The notes beneath the pieces were generated by a model, which ran no database searches, was not told where the DNA came from, and was given only the letters and a program-made list of their open reading frames with translations. From assembly GCA_026388915.1 (NCBI GenBank), contig JAPLIW010000750.1:1-32704 (forward strand): a DNA stretch of 32,704 nt, given 5' to 3'. Positions 30,792 to 32,704 of this stretch are shown here, piece by piece (the stretch's first letter is position 1; each line of letters starts with the position of its first letter). A program made the position numbers and the translations under genes. Origin of the DNA: Deltaproteobacteria bacterium (GTDB lineage: Bacteria; Desulfobacterota; SM23-61).

Positions 30792-32704
30792 GTGGAAAAT
30801 ATTGAACAAATCGAAAGAAGGCTCTGGGAGGCGGCGGACCAGCTGCGGGCCAACTCCAAGCTGACCTCCACCGAGTACTACATGCCGGTCCTGGGGTTGA
30901 TTTTCCTCCGCCATGCCTTCAATCGATTCCTGGTCGTGAAGGAAGAGGTGGAGAAGAACCTTCCCAAACGGGGAGGCGTTAGCCGGCCCATCAAAAAGGA
31001 TGATTTTGTTCAGAAAAGCGCACTCTTCCTGCGCGAAAAATCCCGGTTTGACTACCTGCTCAACCTTCCAGCCGACAAGGACCGCGGGCAAGCCATCAAT
31101 GGGGCGATGGATGCCATTGAAGAGGATTATGACGGGTTAAAAGGGGTCCTTCCGAAAGATTATCAGATCTTTGAAAGCGATGTCCTGGGCCGCCTTCTCA
31201 AGATCTTCAACGACGAACCCCTGCAGAAAGCCAGCGGGGATGTCTTCGGGAGGATATACGAATACTTCCTCATGAAGTTCGCCATGGGGGGCGCCCAGGA
31301 TATGGGCGAATTCTTCACCCCCATCTCCCTGGTGCAAACCATCGTCAACGTCATCGAACCTGATCACGGCACGGTGTTTGACCCGGCCTGCGGCTCGGGC
31401 GGGATGTTCGTCCAGACCAGCCATTTCCTGGAAAAAGCTGGGAAGGAGACGCCCAAAGTCGTCACCTTCTTCGGCCAGGAAAAAACCGCCACCACGATCC
31501 GCCTGGCCAAGATGAACCTGGCAGTCCATGGTTTAGAGGGCAAGATCGTCGAAGGCAATACCTTCTATGAAGACCACCACGAGCTGCTGGGGAAATGCGA
31601 TTTCGTGATGGCCAATCCCCCATTCAACGTGGACGGAGTGGATGCGGAGAAGATCAAGGCCGACCCGCGCCTGCCCTTCAGCCTGCCGGGGGTAAACAGC
31701 AAGGGGGCGGTGAGCAACGGCAATTATCTCTGGATTTCGTATTTTTACAGCTACCTCAATCCCGCGGGCCGCTCGGGCTTTGTCATGTCCTCTCAGGCGT
31801 CGAGCGCCGGACACGGGGAGAAGGAAGTCCGCCGGAAGATCGTGCAGACAGGCCATGTGGATGTGATGATTTCCATCAGGTCCAATTTCTTTTACACCCG
31901 CACCGTTCCCTGCGAGCTCTGGTTCCTCGATAAGGGGAAGCCCAAGGACATGCGGGACAAGGTTTTAATGATAGATGCCCGGAATATCTACCGCAAAGTC
32001 ACCCGCAAGATCTATGACTTTTCTCCGGAGCAGCTCAAGAATATTTCCGCCATCGTTTGGCTATATCGGGGAAAGACCGGGCTGTTTCTTAAGTTGATCA
32101 GGGAATACTTTGAATCGCTTATTTCCCAATGCGCGGCCATTGGGGAGAAGCTGGTTCCATTCGAAAAGACTTTCGATAATGCCCGCCGAATACTAACAGG
32201 GTCTGTAAAAGCCGCTAAGAAAGACCAGAAGCTTGAGGCTGAAAAGATCGCCCGGCTGGCCGAATCGGTAAAAGAATTGGAGACAGCTGGCGACCTCTAT
32301 CTTACTGACCGGACCGCTCTGCTGGTTGACATTGAAGATTGTTCGGACGATTTCAAGAAATCTTCGCTTGGAAGCAATAAAGAACAGCATAAACTCCGGA
32401 AAGCCTTTGACCCAATCGCCGAAAAGATCAAAGAGGTATCCCGGCAGGTCGAATATTTGAACCAGATGCTTTCCCGGGCCATGGATGCGGCGGGAAAGGA
32501 AATGAATGGCATGGAACCAGCAACCTGGGACAGCCGGGCGATAAATAAAATGAAAAAGGAGCTTGATCAAGGCCGCAAAGAGGCTGTGGAGCAGCTTAAG
32601 CAGGCCGCCTATTTCCACAGACAGATCGTCTGGCTGCAAACCCGGTTCCCTGAAGCGAGGCTGGCCAACGTTGAAGGCCTGGTCAAACTGGTGGACCGCA
32701 AGGA
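30792..32704 (+). CDS. hsdM: Type I restriction-modification system DNA methyltransferase subunit HsdM (3' end beyond window)
   Basis: The frame is open from GTG 30792 to the last base, 637 codons. The N-terminal helical HsdM domain (about 1-150) is followed by M-G-E-F-F-T-P and the SAM-binding motif F-D-P-A-C-G-S-G-G-M-F at about 196. The catalytic N-P-P-F is at about 275, typical of N6-adenine methyltransferases. Beyond about residue 420 the protein continues as a long charged, coiled-coil-like region, giving a longer form than the classic enterobacterial subunit. HsdM methylates the recognition sequence together with HsdS and is needed for HsdR restriction. hsdS and hsdR are expected to the right but are not visible. 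The start has no clear ribosome-binding site. It stands next to the HTH-MNT/HEPN pair, consistent with a small defence island. Confidence 0.92.
   Translation, partial: MENIEQIERRLWEAADQLRANSKLTSTEYYMPVLGLIFLRHAFNRFLVVKEEVEKNLPKRGGVSRPIKKDDFVQKSALFLREKSRFDYLLNLPADKDRGQAINGAMDAIEEDYDGLKGVLPKDYQIFESDVLGRLLKIFNDEPLQKASGDVFGRIYEYFLMKFAMGGAQDMGEFFTPISLVQTIVNVIEPDHGTVFDPACGSGGMFVQTSHFLEKAGKETPKVVTFFGQEKTATTIRLAKMNLAVHGLEGKIVEGNTFYEDHHELLGKCDFVMANPPFNVDGVDAEKIKADPRLPFSLPGVNSKGAVSNGNYLWISYFYSYLNPAGRSGFVMSSQASSAGHGEKEVRRKIVQTGHVDVMISIRSNFFYTRTVPCELWFLDKGKPKDMRDKVLMIDARNIYRKVTRKIYDFSPEQLKNISAIVWLYRGKTGLFLKLIREYFESLISQCAAIGEKLVPFEKTFDNARRILTGSVKAAKKDQKLEAEKIARLAESVKELETAGDLYLTDRTALLVDIEDCSDDFKKSSLGSNKEQHKLRKAFDPIAEKIKEVSRQVEYLNQMLSRAMDAAGKEMNGMEPATWDSRAINKMKKELDQGRKEAVEQLKQAAYFHRQIVWLQTRFPEARLANVEGLVKLVDRK

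Overview
The window looks like a chromosomal segment of a Desulfobacterota (former Deltaproteobacteria) organism or metagenome bin of moderately high GC. This rests on gene order. The run mnmG-rsmG-parA-parB-bactofilin, followed by an F-type ATP synthase operon that has b', b, delta, alpha, gamma, beta and epsilon but no a or c subunit genes, is an arrangement I associate with Geobacter and relatives. So is the run rho-rpmE-DUF1385-prfA-prmC-murA-hisD. No rRNA, tRNA, CRISPR array or insertion sequence was seen.

Layout. 1-5 kb: the tail of an ABC-transporter permease, a broken argininosuccinate-lyase-like gene, then two minus-strand genes (an acyl-CoA-synthetase-like enzyme and a lipoprotein with SH3-like and SmpA-like parts). 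5-10.8 kb: a gene-poor, hairpin-rich spacer leads into mnmG, rsmG, parA, parB and a bactofilin, with two parS sites flanking mnmG-rsmG. This is a chromosome-partitioning centre, normally close to oriC. 10.9-16.9 kb: seven ATP synthase genes, with a repeat element lodged between atpG and atpD. 17-19.8 kb: patatin-like phospholipase, rluD and pgeF. 19.8-27.7 kb: rho with a strong promoter and a roughly 300-nt leader, then rpmE, a DUF1385 membrane protein, prfA, prmC, murA and hisD. 27.7-32.7 kb: accessory DNA with a frameshifted recQ, an HTH-nucleotidyltransferase/HEPN pair resembling a toxin-antitoxin module, and a type I restriction-modification methylase gene that runs off the end.

Three observations stand out. 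(1) Short-period repeats (7, 9 and 10 bp units) recur. The 9- and 10-bp families form inverted-arm elements just upstream of the starts of argH-like, atpD, prfA and murA, and one arm supplies the last codons and stop of prmC. (2) Three genes are broken: argH-like and recQ by apparent internal deletions with frameshift, and the HEPN gene by an in-frame amber codon followed by what looks like the rest of the protein. (3) The HTH-nucleotidyltransferase gene is preceded by two tandem 21-bp dyads that overlap an extended -10 promoter and end one base before the ATG, suggesting autorepression and a leaderless transcript. Its HEPN partner carries R-X4-Y-X-Y where the characterised HepT family has R-X4-H-X-Y.
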